Shown: piece by piece, positions 7,402 to 16,476 of the stretch
How the letters are laid out: every line of letters starts with the position of its first letter
How positions within the stretch are numbered: the first letter of the stretch is position 1
Source of the DNA: DASQMT01 sp963835735
Lineage (GTDB): Bacteria; Actinomycetota; Thermoleophilia; Solirubrobacterales; Solirubrobacteraceae
Direction of reading: 5' to 3'
Assembly: GCA_963835735.1 (NCBI GenBank)
Contig: CAWIGP010000003.1
Span: 1 to 64,000 of the forward strand
Length of the DNA: 64,000 nucleotides
Notes under the pieces: model-generated
Databases searched by the model: none
Told to the model about the DNA's origin: nothing
What the model saw: the letters and a program-made list of their open reading frames with translations, nothing else
Program-made: the position numbers and the translations under genes

Positions 7402-10043
7402 ACGATCTTCGCGAGCCCGCGGTTGCGAGGAGCCGCAACTCCCGCGCACGTTCAACGGCGGATGAGCGACCGCGCGCACCGAGCTTGGCGTAGATGTTCC
7501 GAATGTGCGTGTTGACCGTGTTGATGGACACGTAGAGCTCGCGCGCGATCTCGGGCCGCGTCATGTTGGTCGGCAGGTAGCGCAGCACGCGCAGCTCGCT
7601 TGGGCTGAGCTCGTCCGGTTGCGACATGGGCGTTCGGTCGGTGCTCGGCGTCGGTGTGCCATGCAGCGCATCGACGATGTCGGCGAGAAGCGCGCCATGA
7701 GCGGTCTTGTGACGCGGGAGGGCGTCGAGGAGCTCCGCGGCTTCGGTCAGTGCGAACGGGAAGATCAGACGATCCGGCTCAGCGGCCGAGAGCGCCTCCT
7801 CGGCCGCGGCAGCGGCGGCATCTCGATCGTCCAGGGCCAGGTGCGCGATGCCCGCGAGCAGATGCGCTTCGACGAGCGTGAAGGGCGGGCCGGCCGTAGG
7901 CGTGTTGCCCCGAAACTCGCGGACCGCGTCCAACGCTCCAGCGGGATCTCCCTCAGCCATGCAGATCACAGCACGCGCGTTGGAAATGAAACCCATCCCA
8001 CCGGGTTCCGCGGAGGATCCGGTGAGCGTCTCGCGCGCCTCATCCGGCATCCCGAGCCGAGCCTGCGTGGCGGCGAGCCATCCGACGACCGGCGTCGCGA
8101 ATGCGTGTACACCTGTGAGCAGCGACTGCGCCTGCGCTCCCGCAGCGAATGCTTCGAGCGCCGCTTGATGCTGCCCGCGAGCAGCGTGCAACTGGCCCGT
8201 CACCAAGTGCAGCAGCACCGCGGCGGCCGGGTCAATTCGTGGCTCGGCGACCTCCCAGGCGCGGCGGAGCGCGCTCTCTCCTTCGTCGAACTCTCCCATC
8301 CAGATCGCCCAGAAGGCGACCGCCCCAAGCGCGGGCGCGAGTATCGGCCGATCGCCCAAGCCATAGCGTTCGGCGAGGGCGACCGCCTGACGCCCCCGGT
8401 CGCGCGCGCTGGCGAGCGAGACGAGCGTTGTCGGGAAGATCTGGTGAGCGCGACACGCGACCTCGAGGTATGGTCGGCCGATCGCCTGGGCGAGCGCGGC
8501 GCCCTCGGAAAGGTGCCGCTCGGCATCGTCGAATCGCCGTGACCACGTCTCGACGATCCCGAGATTCAGCAGCGCGACCGCCCGCAGCTCACTGCCCATC
8601 CCGATCGCTTCGCTCGAGATCGAGGCATCGAGTGTGTTGACCTGCTCGAGGACTTCCGTGAACTGGCCGCTGCGCCGCGCCAGCGCCAACCGCAGCGCCG
8701 CGATGGCCACCGTGAGGCGCCGACGGCGAGCCGGTGGAGCGCTCTGGACGTGCGACTCGGCCAGCGTCAGCTGAGCGACTGCCTCCTCCAACCGCCCGTG
8801 GTTCAGCTCATTTGCTGCGTGGGCGAGCGCGAGGTCGGGATGGTCGGCTGATGCGCCCTCGGGAAACGCCTGGAGCACTGCGTCGATCGTTCCCGCTTGT
8901 CCGTCGAGCACCCAACTGAACGAGTGGTCTGCGACCAGCCGGGCGGCATCAGGCCAGTCGCCGGCCGCGAGCGTGTGTCGCACGGCCTCCACGACGTCGC
9001 CGTTGTCGGCGAACCATCGCGCAGCCCGGCGGTGAAGGTCGGGAACCTCATCGGCCATCGTCCGGCGAAGCTCCAGACGCAGGAAGTCCGCCAGAAGCTG
9101 GTGGTAGCGAAACCATGTGCGCTGAGCGTCGAGCGACATGACGAACGCATTGGCGTCCTCCAGTTCCAGCAGCATCTGCTCCGAGCCCGACCGGCCTGCC
9201 AGCAGATCGGCGAGCTCGCCGTTCAGGCGGTCGACGAGCGAGGTTCGCAACAGCATGCGCTGAACGTCGCTCGGTTGGCGTTCGAGCATCTCGGCCATGA
9301 GGTACTCGACGATCGCCCGGTCAGTGCCGGAGAACTCGGCCACGAAACGCTCGGGATCCGGGTGACCGCTGAGCGAGATCACCGCCAGACGCAGGCCGGC
9401 CGCCCAGCCTTCTGTGCGCTGGTGCAACGCGAGCGCCCCGGCATCGGACAAACCGATGCCGACGTCGCGAGCAGCTCGCAGCGTCTCGGGCTCGGTGAAC
9501 CGGAGATCGGCGGCTCGGATCTCGGCGACCTCGTCGGCGAGCCTGAGGCGGTGCAGCCTGATCGCTGGATCCCGCCGGGATGAGAGCACTACGCGCGCCG
9601 AGCTCGGCAGGGTCTGCGAGCAGATGCTCGAGCTGCGTAAGGGCGTCGGCTGCCTTCAGCTCGTGGAGATCATCGATGATCAACACGACGGGTTCGATCT
9701 GCTCAGCGACCTCTGACAGCGTTCTGTCGACCAGCTCGTCCGGGTCGAGTGCAGCGGTCGCCGCAGGTTCAGCTTCAGTACCGATCGAGCGGTCCGGCCG
9801 ACGGACAGCGTCGAGCACGGCGCCCCAGAACCGCGCTGCATCCTGTTGGTCGCGTTCGACGGACACGAACGCGACGCGACGAAGGCCGGCGGCGCGCTCG
9901 GCCCACGCCCGCAACAGCGAGGTCTTCCCGCTGCCCGGCGGCGCCGAGATGACCGTCACGCGTTTGGCCACGGCGCGATCCAGCCTCTCGAGGAGGTCTT
10001 CTCGGTCGAGAAGGCCGCGAGCGGCCGAAACGTCTGTCGACAT
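7400..10043 (-). pseudogene. MalT-like LuxR-family regulator (LuxR1), frameshifted as sequenced
   Basis: Large ATP-dependent transcription activator, about 880 residues if repaired. The N-terminal part has an NTPase P-loop (SAPPGSGKTSLLRAW) and a Walker B-like VVLIIDDLHEL. The centre is a TPR-like helical array. The C-terminus carries a LuxR helix-turn-helix (LSPSELRVLRYL ... SINTVNTHIRNIYAKLGA). The reading frame breaks at about 9588-9596 (GGCGCGCGTAGTG): adding one base joins AELGAR to VLSSRRDP. I prefer the ATG at 10043, which has GGAG just upstream, over the GTG at 10061. A motif 2 copy lies upstream of it. Motif 1 elements precede several nearby genes, so this protein is the obvious candidate to bind motif 1 (inference). 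Confidence 0.82.
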
Positions 10044-10096
10044 CGTCTCCTGGGCGATCACCAGCTCTCCGCCCGGATCGTCGCGCCGCTGTCGCG

Positions 10097-10131
10097 CGTT
10101 CGCATCCTTGAATCCTTAGTCGTGACCCGAG
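10097..10131 (-). promoter_or_regulatory. motif 2 copy upstream of LuxR1
   Basis: Read toward LuxR1: CTCGGGTCACGACTAAGGAT, then TCAAGGATGCGAACG. It aligns with the copies at 13523-13559 and 16477-16513 with small gaps. It is the most diverged of the three and lies 53 nt from the preferred ATG. Confidence 0.55.
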
Positions 10132-10138
10132 CGTCGCG

Positions 10139-10171
10139 AATCATCGGAATCCGGTGATGACTGTTCGCCTG
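10139..10171 (+). promoter_or_regulatory. motif 1 copy upstream of isochorismatase
   Basis: Core AATCATCGGAATCCGGTGAT, then GACTGTTCGCCTG. This copy is the closest to a perfect dyad: arms ATCATCGGA and TCCGGTGAT match at 8 of 9 positions. It ends 21 nt before the ATG at 10193. Confidence 0.68.
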
Positions 10172-10192
10172 ATCGTCACGGAATCTCGAGCC

Positions 10193-10837
10193 ATGACCAG
10201 TGAACCGATTCGCGACCCGCTCGCCGACCACCTCATCACTCCGCAGAACTCGCTGTTCGTCTTCATCGACTACCAGCCCGAGCAGCTCGCGACGGTCAGG
10301 TCGATGGACCATGACCTGCTCGTGAAGAACGCCGTGTCCACGGTCAGGGCGGTGAAGGCGTTCGGTGTGCCGGTTGTCCACTCGACGGTCAATGTCTCCT
10401 CGGGTCAGACGAAGCCGACGCTGCCCGAGCTCGCCGAGCTCTTGACGGACGATCCGCCGATCGACCGCACCACGGTCAACTCCTGGGAGGACATCGAGTT
10501 CGTGGAGGCCGTGCGGGCGAGCCGGCGCCGGAAGCTCATCTTCTGCGCGCTGTGGACGGAGGTGTGCATGGCCTTCACGGCACTCGACGCGCTCCGCGAA
10601 GGCTATGAGGTCTATCCCGTCGTCGACGCGATCGGCGGCACGTCGCTGGAGGCGCACAGGGCCGGGCTCGAGCGCGTGATCCAGGCTGGGGCACAGCCGA
10701 TCAGCTGGGTTTCGCTCGCGTGCGAGCTTCAGCGCGACTGGGCGCGTCTGGAGACGGTCCCGGCGATCGTGGAGATCGTCCTCACCGATCGCCTGTTGAA
10801 GGACGGCGCGGCGCCCGCGGACCTCACGCCCGCTTAG
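10193..10837 (+). CDS. isochorismatase-family cysteine hydrolase (YcaC-like)
   Basis: Cysteine hydrolase of the isochorismatase superfamily, about 214 residues. The catalytic Asp is in FVFIDYQPEQ and the nucleophilic Cys in the conserved TEVCM segment. The IDRTTVNSWED stretch resembles YcaC-type hydrolases rather than pyrazinamidase or true isochorismatase. The start at 10193 is supported by the 21-nt distance from the motif 1 element; the GTG/ATG pair at 10154-10157 would put the start inside that element. It is divergent from LuxR1. The substrate is unknown. Confidence 0.88.
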   Translation: MTSEPIRDPLADHLITPQNSLFVFIDYQPEQLATVRSMDHDLLVKNAVSTVRAVKAFGVPVVHSTVNVSSGQTKPTLPELAELLTDDPPIDRTTVNSWEDIEFVEAVRASRRRKLIFCALWTEVCMAFTALDALREGYEVYPVVDAIGGTSLEAHRAGLERVIQAGAQPISWVSLACELQRDWARLETVPAIVEIVLTDRLLKDGAAPADLTPA

Positions 10838-10839
10838 CC

Positions 10840-11030
10840 ATGACGCTGACCGTCGACCTCCACCACCACGTCATCCCTGAGTTCTACTGGCAGGCGTCGA
10901 ACGAGGACGGGAACGCGGCGGGGGCATCACGCCACCTCGCTGGAGCCTCGACGGCGTGATCGCGTACCTCGACGAGGCGAGGATCGACGTCGACGTCCGT
11001 GCCTCACCACGCAAGATGCGCAAGCCGGAG
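10840..11030 (+). pseudogene. amidohydrolase (amidohydrolase-2 type) N-terminal remnant
   Basis: The ATG lies 3 bp after the isochorismatase stop codon and opens with VDLHHHVIPEFYWQASNEDG, the metal-binding start of amidohydrolase-related decarboxylases/hydrolases. At about 10918-10923 the frame breaks in a G run; one extra G continues GITPPRWSLDGVIAYLDEAR. After about 11030 the family signal ends, and the convergent alpha/beta hydrolase follows. The rest of a gene normally three to four times longer is absent, so this is a genuine truncation in addition to the frameshift. Confidence 0.6.
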
Positions 11031-11076
11031 GCCTTCAGCCGCGCCGGCGCCTCGCAACTCGACCAGGGGAGAGCTC

Positions 11077-11940
11077 TCAGGCCGTGACGGTGCCACCGAT
11101 CCGTTGGAAGCCGCCGGTGACCCACTCGACGATGAGCCGGCCGTACTCGTCGGACGCCTGCTCCCACGCGAAGTGGCCGGCATCTAGTGGGTGGATTTCG
11201 CTGTTGGGCAGCAGGTCGGCGAGGTACTGGTTGTTCGACCACGGCACCAGGTCGTCGTCGCGTCCCGCGATGATCTGGGCCGGCGTGCTGATCGTCGGCA
11301 GCAGGTCGCGCAGCAGCGGGTTCTGCTCGGGGTAGTGGCGGACGAAGCGGGCGGACTCGGCAAAGCGCCCGAGGTCGTAAGCGCTGACGTAGTCCTCGTG
11401 GACGTCGGGCTCGCTGTCGGCACCGGCTGCGGGCTCGACGGCGAACCCGATGTTGGTGCGGGCATCAAGCTGGCGGACGACGTCGTGGCCCGGGGCCTCG
11501 ATGATGTCCTTGAGCGCGCCGCCGGCATCGATCGGATCACGGACTGCGCCTCCACCGATGGTCAAGCTCGTGACGCGGTTCGGAGCGTTGGCCGCCAAGA
11601 ACAACGCGGCGGCGGTGCCGACGTCCGGACCGACCACGTGCGGCGCGCCCAGGCCCCATTCCTCGATGAGGCGCGCAAGGAACGTGCCCATCGCATCCGG
11701 TGCGATCAGCTCCGGGCGACCGTCTGAGTGGCCGAAGCCCGGGAGGTCGATCGCGACCACGCGCGCCGCCCCCGACACTCGGTCCCAGATCCCTCGGAAC
11801 GCCCAGAGGCTCTCCGGCCACGGGCTCAGCATCAACACGGTCACTGCCGACGAGTCCGCTTTGTTGTCAGCAAACCGAATCCGCACCCCGTCGCAGACTC
11901 GAAAGAGCGGAGCGATCGGCGCATACGTTGCTGCGTTCAT
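11077..11940 (-). CDS. alpha/beta hydrolase, dehalogenase/epoxide-hydrolase-like
   Basis: Alpha/beta hydrolase of 287 residues. The nucleophile elbow reads VVGPDVGTAA, so the nucleophile is Asp, as in haloalkane dehalogenases and epoxide hydrolases, rather than Ser. The catalytic His is in LDAGHFAWEQ. The usual HGFP oxyanion loop is replaced by LSPWPESLWAF, which is atypical. The gene is divergent from the TetR gene at 12038, and the gap between them contains two copies of a palindrome, so it is very likely repressed by that TetR protein. Confidence 0.87.
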   Translation of the reverse strand: MNAATYAPIAPLFRVCDGVRIRFADNKADSSAVTVLMLSPWPESLWAFRGIWDRVSGAARVVAIDLPGFGHSDGRPELIAPDAMGTFLARLIEEWGLGAPHVVGPDVGTAAALFLAANAPNRVTSLTIGGGAVRDPIDAGGALKDIIEAPGHDVVRQLDARTNIGFAVEPAAGADSEPDVHEDYVSAYDLGRFAESARFVRHYPEQNPLLRDLLPTISTPAQIIAGRDDDLVPWSNNQYLADLLPNSEIHPLDAGHFAWEQASDEYGRLIVEWVTGGFQRIGGTVTA

Positions 11941-11965
11941 CGTTGTCGTCTCCAGATCGCTGTTC

Positions 11966-12016
11966 GATGACGACTGTCATCGCGGACGTTATCAGACTCC
12001 GATGACGATCGTCATC
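11966..12016. promoter_or_regulatory. twin palindromic operators for the adjacent TetR regulator
   Basis: Two related 16-bp dyads lie between the divergent hydrolase and TetR genes. The one at 12001-12016 is the perfect palindrome GATGACGATCGTCATC. The one at 11966-11981 is GATGACGACTGTCATC, broken only at its centre. Their centres are 35 bp apart. They are likely TetR-family operators controlling both genes. Confidence 0.7.
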
Positions 12017-12037
12017 GCTCCCAGATACGCTGTCGTC

Positions 12038-12679
12038 ATGGACGCCGGGCAAGAGACGTCGCGGACGACGGAAAGCCGTGAGCAGCAGCCGGCCCGTGAT
12101 CGCATCGTGCGCAGCGCCGCCGCGCTCGTTCGCGAGCGCGGTGTTCACGGCGTCGGGCTACGTCAGATCGTTGCCCATGCCGGCGGCCCGCGCGGGTCCC
12201 TCCAGCGCTACTTCCCGGGCGGGAAGACGCAGCTCATCACCGAGGCCCTCAACCTCGCCGGCGCCGAGGTGCTGCACGACACCGAGTCAGGGCTCGTCGA
12301 CGCCGCCACCCTGGCCGATGCGATCGACGCGATCTTTGCCCCTTGGCGCCAGGTGCTCGTCGAGAGCAACTTCACGATGGGATGTCCCATCGCCGCGACC
12401 GTCATCGATGCCAGCGGAGACGACCGGCTACGGCAAGAGGCCCGCGCTCTCCTCGACCAGTGGCGTGACTCCGTACACGCCGCCCTGGTCAGATTCGGCG
12501 TCCAGGAGTCAACCGCTCAGGACGATGCCTCTGTACTCCTCGCAGCTCTCGAGGGCGCCCTCATCCTGAGCCGGGCAAACCAAAGCACCCAGCCACTCGA
12601 CACGGTGCAGCGCTTCATCACCACGTCGCTGACGCAGGCCGCAGGCAACCCCGCCGCTCGCGCTGAGACCAGCATTTGA
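12038..12679 (+). CDS. TetR/AcrR-family transcriptional regulator
   Basis: A 213-residue repressor with an N-terminal TetR helix-turn-helix (IVRSAAALVRERGVHGVGL, then GGPRGSLQRYFPGGKTQL) and a ligand-binding C-terminal domain of the YxaF/LmrA type (FTMGCPIAATVID). An ATG at 12002 is also open, but it lies inside the perfect palindrome, so I chose 12038. It is divergent from the Asp-nucleophile hydrolase and probably represses that gene and itself, with the substrate of the hydrolase as a possible inducer. Confidence 0.9.
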   Translation: MDAGQETSRTTESREQQPARDRIVRSAAALVRERGVHGVGLRQIVAHAGGPRGSLQRYFPGGKTQLITEALNLAGAEVLHDTESGLVDAATLADAIDAIFAPWRQVLVESNFTMGCPIAATVIDASGDDRLRQEARALLDQWRDSVHAALVRFGVQESTAQDDASVLLAALEGALILSRANQSTQPLDTVQRFITTSLTQAAGNPAARAETSI

Positions 12680-12729
12680 CCAGTCGCCCGTAAGAAGGAG
12701 GTTCGATGCTGGTCGCCGCGCACGGGCGA

Positions 12730-13167
12730 TCAACCCGTGGCGCGGCGGGGATGAGGCCAGTCGGCACAGGTCCCTCTGCCGTCGCAGTACGGCGCGTTCG
12801 CCGTGTGGCCACATGAGCAGAGCGCGGCGCGGGTCTCGTGCTCGTCGACGCCGCCCAGTGCCGTCAAGTGCAGGTCGCCGCGGAGGAGCAGCGGCCCGCC
12901 AGGAACGGCGGTCACCTCGGTCGGGGTGACCGGCTGCTCGCTCGCAGTCGTAGTCATCGGGTGGGTGCGGAGAGCACCCGTCGGGCAACGGGCCACCACG
13001 CGCACGACGTCCTCCGACTCGGCGCCGTCGGGGAGGATCCATGGTCGTCGGCCGGTGTCGAAGACGGCCGGGAGTCCGCGTACACATTCTGCGGCGTGCC
13101 GGCAGCGGGCCGGGTCGAAGCTCACGCCGACCGCCGCTCCCGTGTAGTGCTTGCGGTGGTCAGACAT
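12730..13167 (-). CDS. fused mono-cluster ferredoxin-like and CDGSH iron-sulfur protein
   Basis: A 145-residue protein with two iron-sulfur modules. Residues about 12-70 form a divergent 4Fe-4S mono-cluster domain (CRHAAECV ... RCPTGALR). Residues about 112-135 form a CDGSH-type 2Fe-2S domain (CSCGHTANAPYCDGRG). It probably has an electron-transfer or redox-sensing role. Its start overlaps the end of the GNAT gene by 8 bp, so the two are translationally coupled and share the motif 2 element upstream of GNAT. Confidence 0.88.
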   Translation of the reverse strand: MSDHRKHYTGAAVGVSFDPARCRHAAECVRGLPAVFDTGRRPWILPDGAESEDVVRVVARCPTGALRTHPMTTTASEQPVTPTEVTAVPGGPLLLRGDLHLTALGGVDEHETRAALCSCGHTANAPYCDGRGTCADWPHPRRATG

Positions 13168-13495
13168 CGGCGGTGAGCCGGAACCTGGCGCGCACCTCGT
13201 TCGGGACGAGGTCCAGGTACTCGCGATGCCCGGCGATGTAGCTCCGCACGAACGGACAGAACGGCAGGACGGACTCGCCCGCGGAGCGCGCTTCGGCGAG
13301 CGCGGCCTGGATGAGCGTCGATGCGAGACCCTGGCCCTCGAAGCGCGGATCGATCTCCGTGTGCATGAACGCGATCACGCCCGGCCGGCGGTGGTACTCG
13401 GCGACGCCGGCGGTCTCGCCGTCGACGCGGATCTCAAAACGCGAGCGGTCTGGCACGTCGACGACAGTGACGTCCACGGTCAGATGGTCGCTCAT
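13160..13495 (-). CDS. small GNAT-type N-acetyltransferase (YjdJ-like)
   Basis: A 111-residue member of the compact GCN5-related acetyltransferase group that often lacks the full GNAT fold. The acetyl-CoA loop is FEGQGLASTLI, and the C-terminal part PFCPFVRSYIAGHREYLDLV is characteristic of this group. The substrate is unknown. A motif 2 element ends exactly 27 nt before its ATG. The CDGSH gene overlaps its 3' end. Confidence 0.88.
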   Translation of the reverse strand: MSDHLTVDVTVVDVPDRSRFEIRVDGETAGVAEYHRRPGVIAFMHTEIDPRFEGQGLASTLIQAALAEARSAGESVLPFCPFVRSYIAGHREYLDLVPNEVRARFRLTADV

Positions 13496-13522
13496 GTGAG
13501 CGATCGTGGCGCGCCCGCGCGC

Positions 13523-13559
13523 CGCTCGAATCCCGGAAGTCCTTAGTCCGCGACCCGAG
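13523..13559 (-). promoter_or_regulatory. motif 2 copy upstream of GNAT-CDGSH operon
   Basis: Read leftward: CTCGGGTCGCGGACTAAGG, then ACTTCCGGGATTCGAGCG. It differs from the copy at 16477-16513 at only 2 of 37 positions and, like that copy, ends 27 nt before the start codon. Confidence 0.7.
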
Positions 13560-13688
13560 GGCTAGATCGACCGCGAGTTCGACGGCACCGGCCTCGCGGC
13601 TGAGGACGCAGACCACGTCGAGATGGGCGAGGAAGGCCGCCGCTCGCATCGCGCTCGACGACGAGGACCTGGCCGCGCTCGAGGACGT

Positions 13689-16451
13689 TCACGTCTGAAC
13701 GCGGTGCGCGAGCTGCACGCGGGACTTCACGTCGAGCTTGCGGAACGCCTTGCGCAGGTGGTACTCGACCGTGCTCGGGCTGATGAAGAGCTGAGCGGCG
13801 ATCTCGCGGTTGGTGTTCCCCTGCGCCGCCAGGCGTGAGATCTGCAGCTCCTGCGGGGTGAGTTGATCGATCGTTGCCGGCGTTCGCTTGCGGGCGTGCT
13901 CGCCGGTCGCCTGCAGCTCGACCCGCGCGCGTTCGGCGAACCCGTCCATCCCGAACTCGGCGAACAGGTCGTGGGCGATCCGCAGCTCCTTGCGCGCGTC
14001 GACCCGGCGACGTTCGCGTCGCAGCCACTCGCCGTAGAGGAGGTGGGCGCGGGCGAGCTCGAAGGTCATCCGCGTTCGCGCGAGCCGGTCGGTCGCTTCC
14101 GTGTAGAGGTCCTCGGCGGCCGGGCCTTCGACGAGGAGTGCGCGCGAGCGGGCCGCGACCCCGAGCGCCCAGTCCGTGCCGCTCGCTGCGGTCGTGTCGA
14201 CGAGACGCTGCAGCGCGTCCGCGGCGAGGTCGGGGGTGCCGGCGCGCGCAGCGGCCTCGACGAGCTCGACCATGCCCCAGTTCGAGGCCGCGAGGGCGTG
14301 CCGATGTTCGACGGCGCGCAGCGCGGCGACCCGGGCGTCCTCATACCGACCGAGGCCGTTGTAGAGGACCGCCTCGGCCCAATCGAGCACGGAGAGGCCG
14401 ACGCCCTCGCCGCGATCGGTCAGCTCGGCCCGGCTGCGATCGATGAGATAGGTGGCATCGGCCGGGCGGCCTCGCAGGGCGAGGAGTCCCACGGCGGCGT
14501 ATGGCGCTGCCACGGTGTCCGCCGCTTCCGTCGCGGTCTCGATCTCGTCGACGAGCGATGCTGCGGCGCTCAGCTCGCCCGCGAAGAGGTGGACGTAGGC
14601 GCGCATCATGAGCGCGAGCGGAAGCTCCCCGAGGGCGCCGGTCTCTCGAGCGAGCTGCACGTGGCGCTCGGAGATCATCTCCCAGCGGGTGTCGTCCCAC
14701 AGGTGCAGCGAGGTCACGGTGGCGAGCCACTTCCAGCGCAGCTGCTCGGTCGGCGACATGGCGGCGGCATCGAATGCCATGTGCGCCTGCCGGAGGATCG
14801 GCACGCCGGCCTCGTAGCCATCACTGAAGAGGGTGGCCAGGCCGTCGAGCAGCAGGTCGGGCGGGCGTGGCGCGTGCGGCGGGGGCGGCGCCGCTCGGGC
14901 GGCGCGCGCCACCTCGGGCACGCCGGCGCCCGGTCCGGCGAGGGCACCCGCGAACATCGCGGCGGACACCGCTTCGAGGTACGTCTCCCGCGCGACGACC
15001 GGATCGAGCGCACTGAACCGCCGGGCGGCTTCGACGAGCAGTCGCGGCGCGTCGCGGCCGCGGGTGGCGGCGAACACCGCCTCGGCGCGGAGCAGGTCTA
15101 CCTGGGCGCGCTGGAGATCGCTGAGGGCTCCGGTCTCGGCGGTGGTGAGGAGCCGGAGCGCGTCGTCGAGGGCGCCGGCCTGGAACTTGCGCCGCGCGGC
15201 GGCCAGGGCGCGCCGCGAGCGCTGCTCGACATCCGGCGTCATCGCGGCGGCGCGCTCGAGAAAGGCCGCGGCCGCGGCGAACCCGCCGCGCGCCTGCGCG
15301 CGAGCCGCGGACCGCTCGAGCTCGGCGGCGATGTCTTCATCGGGCGTCGCCTGCGCCAGCGCGCGGTGCCAGGCGCGGCGGTCGGGATCGGTCCCGGGAT
15401 CGGTCGCGCCCGCCAGCGCGCGATGGATCTCGCGGCGTTCGTTTAGGCCGGACGCGCCGTAGACCGCCGACCGGACGAGCGGGTGGCGGAACACGACGCG
15501 AGGCGAAAGCGTCAGGAGGTCTTCCGCCTCGACGGTCTCTGCCGCCGACTCAGGGATCCCGAGCCGGCTCGCGGCGCCCCAGACGAGCGCCGGATCGCCG
15601 ACCGGGTCAGCAGCGGCCACGAGCAACAGCCGCCGCGCGTCGTAGGGAAGCGTCGCCAATCGGCGCGTGAAGCTCTCTTCGATGCTGGCCGACAGCGGCA
15701 CCGCCGCGGGCAGGCCGAACCCACCCGCGAGCTGCGCCGGCGTCAACCCGCGCGGCAGCTCGATCAGGGCGAGCGGATTCCCGCGCGTCTCGATCACGAT
15801 CCGCTCCAGCACGCCGTCGTCGAGCGGAGCGGGCAGGACTGCCTCCAACAGCATCCGCGCATCGCGATGGCCGAGCGGCGCGACCGCGAGCTCGGGCAAC
15901 CCGGCGGTGGTGTCCCAGTGTTCGCGCGCCGCGAACAGCAGCGCGACGCGCTCCGCGAGCAGGCGGCGCGCCACGAAGGCCAGTGCGCGCGCCGACGCGC
16001 GATCGAGCCACTGCGCGTCATCGACCACAGCGAGGAGCGGCTGCTGCTCGGCGGCCTCCGACAACAGGCCGAGCACTGCCAGCCCCACGAGGAACGGAGT
16101 CGGCGACGGGCCGGCGCTGAGTCCGAACGCGACGGCGAGCGCGTCGCGCTGGGGGTCCGGGAGCCGCTCCATCAGCGCGAGAAACGGCGCGCACAGGTGC
16201 TGCAGCGCCGCAAACGGCAGCTCCATCTCGCCCTCGACGCCGCTCGCGCGGGCGACGCGGAACTCTCGCTCCGCCTCGACCGCGTAATCCAGCAGCGCCG
16301 TCTTGCCGACGCCGGGCTCGCCGTACAGCACCAGGACGCCGCCGCTGCCGTCGCGCGCCGCCTGCAGCAGCCGGTCGATCGCCTCGCGCTCGCGTTGGCG
16401 TCCGACCAGGTGCTCTCCCGGCACCCGGAGCGCCGGCGCGGCTGGGGTCAT
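13689..16451 (-). CDS. large ATP-binding LuxR-family (LAL) regulator (LuxR2)
   Basis: A 920-residue transcriptional regulator. The N-terminus has a GRQREREAIDRLL module and the P-loop GEPGVGKTALLDY, followed by a Walker B-like LAVVDDAQWLD. A long TPR-type helical region fills the middle, and a LuxR helix-turn-helix closes the protein (LTPQELQISRLAAQG ... SPSTVEYHLRKAFRKLDV). The frame is intact, unlike LuxR1. The gene is bracketed by two inverted motif 2 copies, one at its 5' side facing the second MBL gene and one past its 3' end facing the GNAT gene, so it is the leading candidate to bind motif 2 (inference). I chose the ATG at 16451 over the GTG at 16457. Confidence 0.92.
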   Translation of the reverse strand: MTPAAPALRVPGEHLVGRQREREAIDRLLQAARDGSGGVLVLYGEPGVGKTALLDYAVEAEREFRVARASGVEGEMELPFAALQHLCAPFLALMERLPDPQRDALAVAFGLSAGPSPTPFLVGLAVLGLLSEAAEQQPLLAVVDDAQWLDRASARALAFVARRLLAERVALLFAAREHWDTTAGLPELAVAPLGHRDARMLLEAVLPAPLDDGVLERIVIETRGNPLALIELPRGLTPAQLAGGFGLPAAVPLSASIEESFTRRLATLPYDARRLLLVAAADPVGDPALVWGAASRLGIPESAAETVEAEDLLTLSPRVVFRHPLVRSAVYGASGLNERREIHRALAGATDPGTDPDRRAWHRALAQATPDEDIAAELERSAARAQARGGFAAAAAFLERAAAMTPDVEQRSRRALAAARRKFQAGALDDALRLLTTAETGALSDLQRAQVDLLRAEAVFAATRGRDAPRLLVEAARRFSALDPVVARETYLEAVSAAMFAGALAGPGAGVPEVARAARAAPPPPHAPRPPDLLLDGLATLFSDGYEAGVPILRQAHMAFDAAAMSPTEQLRWKWLATVTSLHLWDDTRWEMISERHVQLARETGALGELPLALMMRAYVHLFAGELSAAASLVDEIETATEAADTVAAPYAAVGLLALRGRPADATYLIDRSRAELTDRGEGVGLSVLDWAEAVLYNGLGRYEDARVAALRAVEHRHALAASNWGMVELVEAAARAGTPDLAADALQRLVDTTAASGTDWALGVAARSRALLVEGPAAEDLYTEATDRLARTRMTFELARAHLLYGEWLRRERRRVDARKELRIAHDLFAEFGMDGFAERARVELQATGEHARKRTPATIDQLTPQELQISRLAAQGNTNREIAAQLFISPSTVEYHLRKAFRKLDVKSRVQLAHRVQT

Positions 16452-16476
16452 GAGCACAGCATGCCTGAGCGGCGCA

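Noticed and set aside
1552..10171. Motif 1 as an ordinary -35/-10 promoter
   Set aside because: The conserved block is a 19-bp near-dyad plus a second block, longer than a promoter pair, and is missing before neighbouring genes outside the island; I could not exclude an ECF promoter overlapping it.
13560..13688. Possible AKR C-terminal remnant (ARIALDDEDLAAL)
   Set aside because: Only about 13 residues resemble the family, too short to separate from chance; the upstream codons show no similarity.
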